Shown: positions 36,869-48,010 of the stretch, one piece after another
How positions within the stretch are numbered: position 1 is the first letter of the stretch
Layout of the letters: each line of letters opens with the position of its first letter
NCBI GenBank assembly: GCA_963790245.1
Contig: CAWBNP010000002.1
Span: 1 to 64,000, forward strand
From: JACCVG01 sp963790245
Lineage (GTDB): Bacteria > Actinomycetota > Thermoleophilia > Solirubrobacterales > Thermoleophilaceae
Reading direction: 5' to 3'
Length of the DNA: 64,000 nucleotides
The notes under the pieces: model-generated
Databases searched by the model: none
What the model saw: the letters and a program-made list of their open reading frames with translations, nothing else
Told to the model about the DNA's origin: nothing
Made by a program: the position numbers and the translations under genes

Positions 36869-37705
36869 ATGGCTAACAACGTTATGAGCACTGACAGCGT
36901 TCAGCACCTGATGAACGCCGCGGGACAGTACCCGCTGCTAACCGGTGCCGAGGAACTCGAGCTCGCGAAGCGGATTGAGCGCGGCGATATAGCCGCCAAG
37001 GACCGCTTGGTCAACTCGAACCTGCGGCTCGTGATCTCGATCGCGCGCAAGTACCAGGGCCAGGGCCTTCCGCTCGAGGATCTGATTCAGGAGGGCATCC
37101 TGGGTGTGATCCGCGCCGCGGAGAAGTTCGACTGGCGCAAGGGGTTCAAGTTCTCCACCTACGCGACGCTCTGGATCCGCCAGGCGATCCAGCGCGGCGT
37201 CGCCAACACCGGTCGAACGGTGCGGCTCCCCGTGCACAAGGTCACCGAGGCACACAAGCTGAATGCCGCCGAGCGCAAGCTGATGGCGACCTCGGAGCAG
37301 GAGCCGTCGCTCGAGGAGATCGCCGAGGAGGCCGGCATCGACCTCGAGGAGGCGATGGCGATCCGGCTCGCCGATCGTGGACCCTCGAGCCTCGATCTGC
37401 CCGTCGGAGAGGACGGAGACACCCGCCGCGGCGACCTGATCGCCGGCAAGGATCCCGAGCCCCTGCAGGAGATCGTCGCGGCGCTCGACGAGGCACTCGT
37501 CGAGCGGGCGGTCGAGACCCTTCCGAGCGACGAGGCGAACGTCATCCGTCTGCGCTTCGGGGTCGCTGGCGAGGGCGAGCACGGTTTCGCGGAGATCGGC
37601 CGGCGGCTTGGGCTGTCGACCAACAAGGTTCGAAGCCTCGAAGACAAGGCCATAAAGAGACTGGCCGGAGACGAAGACCTGAACGCCCTCAGAAGGGCTG
37701 CGTAA
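36869..37705 (+). CDS. RNA polymerase sigma factor, sigma-70 family group 2
   Basis: 278 residues. Regions 1.2 and 2 (LVNSNLRLVISIARKYQGQG; PLEDLIQEGILGVIRAAEKFDW; STYATLWIRQAIQRGVAN), region 3 and region 4.2 (FAEIGRRLGLSTNKVRSLED) are present; region 1.1 is absent and the protein is shorter than a primary sigma, so it is a group 2 alternative factor. The recognition helix (LSTNKVRSLEDKAI) differs from the usual RERVRQIE form. Good Shine-Dalgarno (AAGGA, 7 nt before ATG). Strong palindromic promoter upstream. Confidence 0.9.
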   Translation: MANNVMSTDSVQHLMNAAGQYPLLTGAEELELAKRIERGDIAAKDRLVNSNLRLVISIARKYQGQGLPLEDLIQEGILGVIRAAEKFDWRKGFKFSTYATLWIRQAIQRGVANTGRTVRLPVHKVTEAHKLNAAERKLMATSEQEPSLEEIAEEAGIDLEEAMAIRLADRGPSSLDLPVGEDGDTRRGDLIAGKDPEPLQEIVAALDEALVERAVETLPSDEANVIRLRFGVAGEGEHGFAEIGRRLGLSTNKVRSLEDKAIKRLAGDEDLNALRRAA

Positions 37706-37813
37706 CCCGTCCACAGCAGGTGTGGTCGAGGGGATGTGACGGTGGAGATGGCCCGGGCCGAGCGGTGAGCGAGGTCCGGGGCGCTCTACCGGAGCAACGC
37801 CCCGAGCAGCAAC
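37706..37813. other. Short spacer between convergent genes
   Basis: 108 bp between the sigma factor and the antiporter stop; GC-rich, no gene or convincing terminator seen. Confidence 0.4.
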
Positions 37814-39615
37814 TCAGCGGAGGCCGCGGCGTGAGACCACGCCCGCGGCTTCCTGCCACCAGGCCCGCGACTCTTCGTCGGAGGTTCTGCCGATCCGCTC
37901 TCGGCAGTAGCGGCGGACTGAGCGCGGACCGCCCACGGCGAGGACGCCATCGCCGGTGACAGCGAATCTTCCGTCGACGAGCTGCACGATCACATCCGGA
38001 GCGCCGCGACGGACGCGCAACGTTCGCGAGACCTCGACTCCAGTCACCCTGGCGAGTTCGGGATCGGGCTTCTCGGTCTCGATCCAGGGTCGGACGGTGA
38101 AGATCGCCGGCCGGCCGGCGGGGGTGATCAGCTCTAGATCGTCGTCGCCGATCGGACCGTCGCTCCAGCGGTCGAAAAGCTCCTCGACCTCCGCCCGGGC
38201 CGAGACGCGGACGAAGATGTGGAGCCGGTCGCCCGCCTCGATTCGTGAGGAGCCGCGAGGCAACAGGGCCTGGCCGTCGCGCACGATGATGCTCACCAGC
38301 GCATCACGGGGCAGGCCGAGCTCGTTGACGACGTGGCCGACCGCGGCGTCGGCAGGTTTTACCGGGTACTCGACGGTCTCGGCGCCGAGCCTGCGGAAAG
38401 TGCCGAGCTCGATCAGAGGGAGGCGCGGGAGAGCAGGTTGGTTGCTGCGCAGACCGAGGGCTTTGGCCAGCCGTTCGAAGGTCACCCCCTGGACGAGCGT
38501 CGAGACGAGCACGACGAAGAAGACCAGACTGAAGAACTTCTCGGCCTGAGGCACACCCGCGATGACCGGGAACGTGGCGAATACGACGGGCAGCGCCCCG
38601 CGTAGCCCCGCCCAGCCGAGTAGCAGCGACTCACGCGGTGAGTAACCGAACGGCAGCGTGGCGAACAGCGTCGCGACCGGCCGGGCTACGAGCGCCAGGA
38701 AGGCCGCCAGCAGCAGCCCCTGGCCGGCGATCGCCGGCAAGCTGCTCGGGAAGACCAGCAGCCCGAGCGTGAAGAACAGCGCGATCTGGGCAACCCAGGC
38801 GACGCCGTCGTGGAAGTCGACGATCGTCCGCCGCGCCGGGATCGGAGCGCTGCCAAGCGCGAGGCCGGTCAGGTAGACGGCAAGAAAGCCCGATCCGTCC
38901 AAGCTGGTCGGCCAGGCCATACGCGAGTGCCGCCGCCGCGATCGACGCGACGGGGAAGAGCCCGGGTGTAGCGAGCTTGATCCGCTCGAAGGCGAGCACC
39001 GAGAGCCGTCCGACCGCGAGGCCGACCGCGAGACCGATCGCGAGCTGGCTCAGCAGCAGGAGAGCCATGTCGCCGATCCCGTAGTCGGGGAGCGTGATCC
39101 ACTCGATGAATCCGATCACCAGGAGGAACGCCATCGGGTCGTTGAAGCCGGACTCGGCCTCGAGCGTGCGCGCCAGCCGGCGCTTGATGCTCGAGCCGCG
39201 CAGCACCGAGAAGATCGCCGCGCTGTCGGTGCGTCGAGACGATCGAGCCGAGCAGCAGGCCCTCGAGCGGCGAGAGACCGAGGAGGAGGTAAGCGGCCAC
39301 GGCCGTGATCGCTGCAGTGGTGAGCGTGCCGACCGTCGCGAGCGAGATGCTCGGCCAGAGCACCGGCCGGATCTCCGACCAGCCGGCCGCGAGCCCTCCC
39401 TCGAACAGGATCAGCGAGATCGCGATGATGCCGATCGTGCGCGTCAGCTCGACGTCGTCGAACTGCAACACCGCCAGGCCGTCGGAGCCGAGCGCCATCC
39501 CGAGCAGCAGGAAGAGGACGAGGCCGGGGACCCGCAGTCGGCCCGCCGCGAGCGTCGCGCCGATGCCGAGCGCCAGCAGGAGTCCCGCGACGAGGATCAG
39601 CCTTCCGTCGGTCAA
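37814..39615 (-). CDS. CPA-family K+(Na+)/H+ antiporter with TrkA-C domain (two frame breaks)
   Basis: About 600 residues, NhaP2-like. N-terminal about 380 residues form the 12-13 helix exchanger; the tail carries a TrkA-C domain (VVNELGLPRDALVSIIVRDG ... LHIFVR) and a final regulatory part. Three segments in different frames join up: 39615 to about 39235 (to LLLGSIVSST), about 39235 to 38905 (AAIFSVLRGSSIKRRLARTL onward) and 38905 to 37814. This is the first gene of the indel-dense stretch. TTG start with TACGCT (minus strand, 39622-39627) 6 nt upstream. Confidence 0.82.
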
Positions 39616-39717
39616 GCGACGAGCGTATCTGTCGCTCCTGCGGCGTCCTTGGCCGATTGGCGGGTACGCGGGACCGGCCCCGCGGGCACGACCCCGGTGG
39701 CGCCTAGACTGACGGTG

Positions 39718-40148
39718 ATGTCAATCGCTCGAGCAGCTGAGAGCCGACACCACTAAGGCCCTGAAAGACGGCGATCGCGAGCTTTCGCGGAGCGCTCCGG
39801 ATGCTCACCTCCGAGCTCCAGAAGGCCGAGAAGGAGGGGGGCGCCGACGAGGTCGCCGTCCTGCAGCGGGAGCGAAAGCGCCGGCTCGAGTCCGCCAAGG
39901 CCTTTCGCGACGGCGATCGCGCAGAGCTGGCCGAGTAGGAGGAGTGCGAGGCGAAGCTGATCGAGGGCTATCTCCCCGAGCAGATCTCCGATGACGAGCT
40001 CGACCAGCTGGTCGGTGATGCGATCGCGGAGATCCGCGGCCGAATCGATCCGCGACATGGGCAAGGTGATGGCAATCGTGATGGCCAAGTCGGCCGGACG
40101 AGCCGATGGGACGCGTGTCAGCGGGCTGTCAAGGAGCGTCTCTCGTGA
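39718..40148 (+). CDS. YqeY/GatB-like tRNA amidotransferase-related protein (broken frame)
   Basis: About 143 codons. Across three frames the YqeY family can be read: LEQLRADTTKALKDGDRE, LRMLTSELQKAEKEGG, LIEGYLPEQISDDELDQLV, SIRDMGKVMAIVMAKSAGRA, AVKERLS. Frame changes fall near 39730, 39797, 40045 and 40124, and one in-frame TAG (39933 region) stands where glutamine (CAG) is expected. Leaderless start, TAGACT (39705-39710) 7 nt before ATG. Overlaps the phoH GTG. Confidence 0.75.
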
Positions 40149-41121
40149 GAGCCCAGCTGGAGCTGTCCAACGAGGTCGCCGAAGAGCTGGCGGGCGCACA
40201 GGACTCGATCCTGCGGACGCTCGAGGCCGAGCTCGACTGCCAGGTCTTCCTGCGCGGCAACGTGTTGACGCTCGACGGCGGCGACCACGAGGTCGCGTCC
40301 GCGCAGGCGGTCGTCCACGAGATCGGTGAGCTGGTCCGGCGCGGTCACGATCTCGGGCCCGGCACGATCGCGGCGATCACCGAGCGCGCTCGACCGCCAT
40401 GCGAACCCCACAGAGGTACTCGACGACGTCGTCTGGCGCCATCGCGGTACGAAGGTCGCGCCGAAGACCGTCAACCAGAAGCACTACGTCGACGCGATCC
40501 GCGAGCACACGATCACGGTCGGCATCGGCCCGGCCGGAACAGGCAAGTCGTTCCTCGCGGTGGCGATGGCCGTCGCGGCGCTCTCCCGACGCGAGGTCAG
40601 CCAGGATCGTCCTGACGCGGCCGGCGGTCGAGGCCGGCGAGCGGCTCGGATTCCTGCCCGGCGACCTGATGGCGAAGGTCGACCCTTACCTCCGCCCGCT
40701 GTTCGACGCGCTCTACGACATGCTCGAGCCGGAGCGCGTCAACCAGCACCTCGAGCGTGGCGTGATCGAGATCGCCCCGCTGGCGTTCATGCGGGGCCGG
40801 ACGATGAACGACTCCTTCGTGATCCTCGACGAGGCGCAGAACACGACGCCCGAGCAGATGAAGATGTTCCTGACGCGGCTCGGTTTCAATTCGAAGATGG
40901 TCGTCACCGGCGACGTCACCCAGATCGACCTCGATCGCGACCAGCGCTCCGGCCTCGTGGTCGTGGGTGACATCCTGGCCGAGGTCGAGGGGATCGAGTT
41001 CGTCCGGTTCGGCGGTGACGACGTCGTTCGCCACAAGCTCGTGCAGCGGATCGTCGCGGCCTACTCCGAGCACGCCGAGCAGCAGGCGCCGTCGATCAGG
41101 CAGGCCCGCAAGCAGGCCTGA
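40145..41121 (+). CDS. phoH: PhoH-like ATPase (two frame breaks)
   Basis: About 325 codons. N-terminal KH-like part (ELSNEVAEELAGAQDS), then the P-loop VGIGPAGTGKSFLAVAMA, LTRPAVEAGERLGFLPGDL and the Walker B region FVILDEAQNTTPEQMKMFL, all typical. Frame breaks at about 40386 (one surplus base) and 40603 (surplus A before the GGATCGTCC of RIVLTRP). PhoH is linked to RNA turnover and usually precedes ybeY, as here. Confidence 0.87.
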
Positions 41122-41502
41122 CGCCGAGATCACAGCGATCCAGATCGAGATAGACGGGGATCATCCGGCGCTCGCCGAGCGTGCGGCAGAGGCCGCGCTC
41201 GCGGCCTGCGGTGTCGAGGACGGACACCTCGCAATCGCGTTCGTCGACGCCGAGGAGATTCGCACGCTCAACCGCGACCACCGCGACCGCGACGCCCCGA
41301 CCGATGTCCTCTCGTTCCCTGTCGACGGTCCCGGTCATGCACACGGGCCGCGCGAGCTCGGCGACGTCGTGATCTGCCCCGAGCACACCGCCGATATCGC
41401 CGAAGCAGTCGTCCACGGGGTGCTCCACCTCTGCGGCTATGACCACGAGACAGACGACGGCGAGATGCTGAGCGTCCAGGCGGGGATACTCGAGGGGCTC
41501 GG

Positions 41503-41506
<4 letters not shown>
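41110..41506 (+). CDS. ybeY: Endoribonuclease YbeY (short, start unclear)
   Basis: About 127 residues; the family is usually about 150. The zinc motif HGVLHLCGYDHETDD is complete, with PTDVLSFP and ELGDVVICPE before it. The loop between CPE and VHGVLHL is about ten residues shorter than usual, so an in-frame deletion is possible. No ATG/GTG/TTG is in frame near the phoH stop; coding similarity begins at AEITAIQIEID (about 41120). Acts in 16S rRNA maturation and ribosome quality control. Confidence 0.8.
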
Positions 41507-42386
<880 letters not shown>

Positions 42387-42395
42387 CTTGGTCGC

Positions 42396-42914
42396 ATGCG
42401 GATCCGGCCCTGGCTTCTTCCGGCCCTGATGGTGCTCGCCGGCTGCGGCGAGCCTGGCGGGCCGCTGACCGCGGCCGAGCTGATCGCCGCCGGCGACGAG
42501 ATCTGCTCTAAGAGCAACGCTCGGCTGATCGATCTGCGCGAGACCGAGGAGGGTGTGGCACTCGAGGAGACCGACCGGGCCGCGATCGCGGTCGAGCGGC
42601 TCAACGCGCCAGGCCTTGAGACGACGCGCGCGCTCGCGGCGCTGCAGCCCCCGCCCGAGCTTGCAGAGCCTTACGCACGGCTGATCGCGCTGCGGCGCAA
42701 GCGCGACAGCGGTCTCCAGGAGAGCGCGGAGGCGCTGCGCGCCGGCAAGCCGGGCACGGCCGGGAACCTGCAGACCGAGGTGATCGATCTCAGCGAGGGG
42801 CCGTTGCGCAAGCGCGCCGAGGAGCTCGGATTCGAAGTCTGCGGCCAGCCTCTGCCGCCGCGTCAGCAGCAGGACCTCGGCCGCGACGCCGACCCGGCGC
42901 CTGCGGACCGATAG
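42396..42914 (+). CDS. Lipoprotein with Cys-bracketed helical domain
   Basis: 172 residues, lipobox VLAGCGE. The mature part is one helical domain from GDEICSKSNARL to LGFEVCGQPL, cysteine near each end, with ALQPPPELAEPYARL in the middle. Its layout matches the first domain of the lipoprotein at 20.6 kb. Clean frame in an otherwise indel-rich stretch. Leaderless: TAGCTT (42384-42389) ends 6 nt before ATG. Confidence 0.72.
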   Translation: MRIRPWLLPALMVLAGCGEPGGPLTAAELIAAGDEICSKSNARLIDLRETEEGVALEETDRAAIAVERLNAPGLETTRALAALQPPPELAEPYARLIALRRKRDSGLQESAEALRAGKPGTAGNLQTEVIDLSEGPLRKRAEELGFEVCGQPLPPRQQQDLGRDADPAPADR

Positions 42915-42968
42915 GGCGCCGTCGTCTGGGTTAGGGTTGCGCCGTACCAGCCTTCGACAGGGAGAGAT

Positions 42969-43388
42969 ATGACCGAGCAGCCTCCGCAGTCCCCGCAGTC
43001 CCCTCAGTCACCACCGCCGGCGGGCGGGGGAGGGCTTCCGCCCGTGCCGACCGCACACGGCGGCGCTACCAACGGCGTCGCCGTAGGCGCGCTTGTTCTG
43101 GGAATCCTGGCCATTCTGTTTGGCTTCCTCTTCTTCCCGGTCGGCATCATCCTCGGCATCGTCGGGATCGTGCTCGGGGTCATGGGCCGCAACGCGGCTA
43201 AGCGCGATCCTTCGATCGGCCGGGAGGGCATGGCGCTCGCCGGACTGATCACGAGCATCATCGGGATCATCATCGGCGTCGTGCTCCTCGTCGTGACCGT
43301 GATCTTCGTCGGCAGCGCCGTAAATACGCTCGAGAACAGCCCTGACTTCCAGGAGCAGCTCGAGACGCTGACCATCCCTCAGGAGTAG
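42969..43388 (+). CDS. DUF4190-type small membrane protein
   Basis: 139 residues: a proline/glutamine-rich cytoplasmic N-terminus (repeated PQSPQSP) then two long hydrophobic helices around GIILGIVGIVLGVMGRNAAK and GLITSIIGIIIGVVLLV, the pattern of DUF4190 proteins common in actinobacteria. Function unknown. Shine-Dalgarno CAGGGAGAG before ATG. A strong terminator follows. Confidence 0.8.
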   Translation: MTEQPPQSPQSPQSPPPAGGGGLPPVPTAHGGATNGVAVGALVLGILAILFGFLFFPVGIILGIVGIVLGVMGRNAAKRDPSIGREGMALAGLITSIIGIIIGVVLLVVTVIFVGSAVNTLENSPDFQEQLETLTIPQE

Positions 43389-43400
43389 GAGCCTGAGAAT

Positions 43401-43436
43401 CCCGCTGCCCGGCCTCGCGCCGGGCAGCGGGCTTCT
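43401..43436 (+). terminator. Intrinsic-type terminator hairpin
   Basis: Perfect 13-bp stem, CCCGCTGCCCGGC (43401-43413) with GCCGGGCAGCGGG (43419-43431), loop CTCGC, then CTTCT. It ends the DUF4190 gene and lies just before the hisIE promoter hexamer. Confidence 0.75.
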
Positions 43437-43441
43437 AACAT
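43436..43441 (+). promoter_or_regulatory. -10 hexamer TAACAT for leaderless hisIE
   Basis: TAACAT ends 6 nt before ATG 43448, directly downstream of the terminator hairpin, marking a new transcription unit for hisIE and the trp genes. No trp leader peptide or T-box was found before trpE. Confidence 0.45.
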
Positions 43442-43447
43442 CACCCC

Positions 43448-44057
43448 ATGGACGGGATCGCCTTCGACGATCGCGGCCTCGTGCCGTGCGTCGTCCAGGA
43501 CTGGGCGCACGGGCGAGGTCCTGACGCTTGCCTACATGAACGAGGAGGCACTCGCGCGCACGCGCGAGACCGGCGACGTGCACTTCTTCAGCCGCTCGCG
43601 CCAGGAGCTCTGGCACAAGGGCGAGACCTCCGGCAACTTCCTGCGGGTCAAGGCGCTGCGCTTCGACTGCGATCTCGATGCCGTGCTCGCGCTCGTCGAG
43701 CCGGCCGGCCCGGCCTGTCACACGGGAGAGCGGACCTGCTTCCACAACGGCGCCGCCGAGCCGCCGGCGCCCGACGAGGCGCTTCCCGCTGCTCGAGCGA
43801 ACGATCGACGCAGCGCCGCGGAGCCGAGCCCGCGGACACGAGCTACACGGCGAAGCTGCTCGCCGATCCGGACTTCAACGGCGACAAGGTCCGCGAGGAG
43901 GCCGAGGAGGTCGGCCGCGCGGTTTCCGAGCGAGTCCGATCAGCGCGTACGCGAGGAGGCGGCCGACGTGCTCTACCACCTCACCGTGCTGATCGCCGGG
44001 CGCGGCATCAAATCCCTCGCCGACGTCTTCGAGGAGCTCAATGACCGTCGCCGCTGA
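43448..44057 (+). CDS. hisI: HisIE: phosphoribosyl-AMP cyclohydrolase / -ATP pyrophosphatase (broken frame)
   Basis: Bifunctional enzyme for two histidine steps, about 200 codons. HisI part: TLAYMNEEALARTRETGDVHFFSRSRQELWHKGETSGN in several frames, zinc cysteines in CDLDAVL, GPACHTGERTCF. HisE part: TSYTAKLLADPDFNGDKVREEAEEVGRA and REEAADVLYHLTVLI, each readable in pieces. Single surplus bases explain breaks near 43509, 43788, 43812 and 43931. Ends inside the start of trpE (ATGACC), so histidine and tryptophan genes are coupled. Confidence 0.85.
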
Positions 44058-45559
44058 ATCTCGGCGGCTGCCGTCTCGAGCCCGACCTCCGAGCGACTCG
44101 CGCGCTGGCGGCGAGCCACACCGTCGTCCCTGTCCGTCGCAGCGATTCATCGACGACTGCGAGACGCCCGTTTCGGCATACCTGAAGCTGCGCGGCGACG
44201 GCCCGTCCTTCCTGCTCGAGTCTGCGGAACAGGGCCAGCGGTTCGGACGGTGGTCGTTCCTGGGCAGCCGGGCGCGCACCGTCATCAGGATCGACGACGG
44301 CGTGCTACGGTGGATGGCGCGGAGGTCGCGAGTTCGACGATCCCTACGGCGGTCGTCGACCAGAGGTCGCGCGCCATCGGATGGCGCCGAGATGCCCGGG
44401 CTGCCGCCGTTCGCGGGGGGCGCGGTCGGCCTGTTCTGCTACGACCTCGCGCGGTATGCCGAGCCATCGATCGGGCCGGCCAACCCCGACCAGGTCGGCG
44501 TGCCCGATCTCGCGCGTGATGGTCCCGGAGGTGCTGCTCGCTTTCGACCACCTCCGCCACGAGGTCACGATCGTGGCCTCGGCCTTCGTCGGCGAGGGCG
44601 AGGACGTCGGAGGCCGCGCACGCTGCGGCGGTCGCCTCGATCGCCGAGGTGCGCGAGCGCCTGGCCGCGCCGGTTCCGCAGGCCCCGCCCCGGCAGCGTC
44701 CGCAGCCGCCTGCGTTCGAGCTCCAACCTCGGGTCGAGGGCTACGCCGTCCGCGGTCGAGTCGCGTCAAGGAGTACATCCGGGCGGGCGACGCGTACCAG
44801 ATCGTACCGAGCCAGCGCTGGAGCGCTGAGTGCCCGGTGCGACGCGTTCTCGATCTACCGCGGCCTGCGCACGATCAATCCGAGCCCCTACATGTACTTC
44901 CTCGACTTCGGCGACTTCGAGATCGCCGGCGCCTCGCCGGAATCGCTGGTCAAGGTCGAGGGCCGACGCGCCGCCCAGCGCCCGATCGCCGGCACGCGCC
45001 CGCGCGCGGACACCGCCGAGGAGGACCTCGAGCGCGCCGCAGGAGCTGCTCGCCGACGAGAAGGAGCGCGCCGAGCACGTCATGCTCGTGGACCTCGGCC
45101 GAAACGACCTCGGCCGGGTCTGCAAGCACGGGATCGGTCGCCGTCGACGAGATGATGGTCGTCGAGACCTACTCGCACGTCATGCACATCGTCTCGTCGG
45201 TGTCCGGCGAGCTGGCCGACGGCGTGAGCGCGATGGATGCGCTGCGGGCCTCGTCTGCCGGCCGGGACCCTGTCCGGCGCGCCAAAGATCCGCGCCATGC
45301 AGATCATCGACGAGCTCGAGCCGGTCAAGCGCGGTCCGTATGGCGGGGCGGTCGGCTACCTGTCCTTCAGCGGGGATCTCGACACCTGCATCTACATCCG
45401 TTCGGCGGTGGTCAAGGACGGCCAGGTGCACGTCCAGGCCGGCGGCGGGATCGTCGTCGACTCCGAGGCCGGCTACGAGGTTCGCGAGACCGAGGCCAAG
45501 GCGGGCGCGGTGTTCGGCGCGATCGCGCTGGCGTGCGGCCAGCCCGACTGGGGCAGGGC

Positions 45560-45563
<4 letters not shown>
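44041..45563 (+). CDS. trpE: Anthranilate synthase component I (many frame breaks)
   Basis: About 507 codons. The feedback-binding LLES element (SFLLESAEQGQRFG), then PFAGGAVGLFCYDLARYAEP, IRAGDAYQIVPSQRWS, PIAGTRPRADTAEEDLERA, MLVDLGRNDLGRVCKHG, YSHVMHIVSSVSGEL, LPAGTLSGAPKIRAMQIID and the last 75 residues are all recognisable, but in changing frames. About ten breaks. It converts chorismate and glutamine-derived ammonia to anthranilate with TrpG. The intact LLES element suggests tryptophan feedback inhibition. Confidence 0.88.
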
Positions 45564-46137
<574 letters not shown>

Positions 46138-46138
<1 letters not shown>

Positions 46139-47180
46139 TGCCGAACCCAGTTCTACACCCCGCTGGAGATAGCTCGTCGGCGGCGAGGATCTCGGCTCCC
46201 ACGAGGCCTCGGCCGAGGCGCTCACCGAGATCATGGAGGGCCGCTCCTCCGAGGCCGAGACCGCCGCGTTCCTGATCGCGCTGCGGACCAAGGTGGAGAC
46301 CCTCGACGAGGTCGTCGGCCTCGCGCGGACGATGCGCTCGCTCGCGGTCCCAGGTCCGAGTCGGGCGCGACGGACCTGCTCGACACCGCCGGAACCGGCG
46401 GCGGCCGCGCCGTCGTTCAACGTTTCGACTACCGCTGCGTTCGTCGCGGCCGGGCGCGGGCTGTCCGGTCGCCAAACACGGCAACCGCTCCTCGACCGGG
46501 ACAAGCGGATCGGCCGACTTGCTCGAGGCGCTCGGTGCGCGGATCGACCTCGAGCCTGCCGCGGTCGCGGAATGCATCGACCGAATCGGCTTCGGCTTCA
46601 TGTTCGCGCCCGCCCACCATCAGGCGATGACGCTACGTGATCGGGGTCCGCCGCGAGGCCTCGCCGTCCGTACCGTCTTCAACATCCTCGGCCCGCTCAG
46701 CAATCCCGCCGGCGCCACCCGCCAGCTGATCGGCGTCTCCGACCCGCGCGCACCTGCCGAGCGATCGCCGGCGCTCTCGAGGCGCTCGGAGGCCAGCGCG
46801 CGCTCGTGCGTCTCGAGCGATGACGGCTATGACGAAGTCAGCGTCTCGGCTCCGACCCGTGCCGTCGAGCTGCGCGACGGAGCGCTTACTGAGCTGACGA
46901 TCGAGCCCGAGGAGCTCGGTTTCGATCGCGTTGCCGACGGTGCCTTCAGCGCCGGCACGCCGGAACAGAACGCGGCGATCACCCGCGCGGTGCTGGTGGC
47001 GAGCCGGACCCGAGCGGACGGTCGTGCTGCCAACGCCGGAGCGGCGATCTACGTGGCCGGCGGGGCGGCTTCGATCCCGATCCGGGGTGACCAAGGCCGC
47101 TGCGACGATCGATTCCGGAGCCGCCGCACGACCTGCTCGAGCGCTACCTGGCCGTTTCGACGGAGCTGGCCCCGAAATGA
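46138..47180 (+). CDS. trpD: Anthranilate phosphoribosyltransferase (broken frame)
   Basis: About 347 codons. Recognisable parts: AEALTEIMEGRSSEAETAAFLIALRTKVETLDE, PVAKHGNRS near 46475, SADLLEALGARIDLEP, FGFMFAPAHHQAM, FNILGPLSNPAGATRQLIGV and the C-terminal LLERYLAVSTELAPK, each in one of three frames. The tetra-glycine substrate loop region (TGGG) near 46400 is disturbed by indels. Transfers phosphoribose to anthranilate. ATGA overlap with trpC. Confidence 0.85.
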
Positions 47181-48006
47181 GCGAGCGGCTGGCACCTCTG
47201 CTCGAGGCGACCCGTCGAGCGGCTCGACCGCGTCCGAACCGAGCGGCCGCTCGGCGAGCTCGAGGCCGCACTCGGGGAGGCCCCGGAGGCCCGCCCGTTC
47301 GCGAGGCGATAGCCGGCACGGTACCTCGGTGATCGCCGAGCACAAGCGCCGCTCGCCGTCTGCCGGGACGATCCGCGATGGCTCGACGGTCGAGGAGATC
47401 GTCGGCTTCTACGAGCGCGGCGGCGCTGCGGCGATCTCGGTCCTGACCGAGGAGGCGCACTTCGGCGGCTCGCTCGACGACCTGGTCGCGGCTCGTGTGG
47501 CCTGCGAACCTGCCGATTCTCCGCAAGGACTTCACGATCGACCGCTACCAGCTCTACGAGGCGCGGCTGGCCGGCGCCGACGCGATCCTGCTGGTCGTCG
47601 GGACGATCCGAGCCGGAGCTGCTCGCCGACCTGCACTGCCGAGGCACACGCGCTCGATCTCGACGTGATCGTCGAGGTGCACTACGAGGACGATCTCGAG
47701 TCGGCGCTCGCGATCGATGCCGATGTGATCGGGATCAACAACCGCGACCTCGAGGACTTCAGCGTCGACCTGGGCGACGACCTTCGAGCTGCTGCCGGAG
47801 GTCCCGGCGGGCAAGACGGTCGTCTCCGAATCGGGGATCCGACGCGCGAGGACGTCGAGGAGCTGGAGCGGGTCGGTGTCGACGCCGTTCTGGTCGGCGA
47901 GGCGCTGATGCGCCGCGATGATCCCGAGGCTGCCCTTCGCACCTTGACCGGGCGACCGCGAGGAGATAACGCCTGGCTCTTAACGCCGGCCTGGCCGTTT
48001 CTTTAG
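47177..48006 (+). CDS. trpC: Indole-3-glycerol phosphate synthase (broken frame)
   Basis: About 265-275 codons: VIAEHKRRSPSAGTIRDGS (phosphate/substrate lysine), YERGGAAAISVLTEEAHFGG, LRKDFTIDRYQLYEARLAGADAILL, DVIVEVHYEDDLESAL, VIGINNRDLEDFSVDL, SGIRTREDVEELERVGVDAVLVGEAL, each read in part. At least five breaks. The true stop is uncertain; the frame given ends at 48006. Confidence 0.85.
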
Positions 48007-48010
48007 CCTC

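Noticed and set aside
43990..44060. trp attenuator or leader peptide
   Set aside because: No tryptophan-codon-rich short ORF or alternative hairpins before trpE; hisIE runs directly into it.
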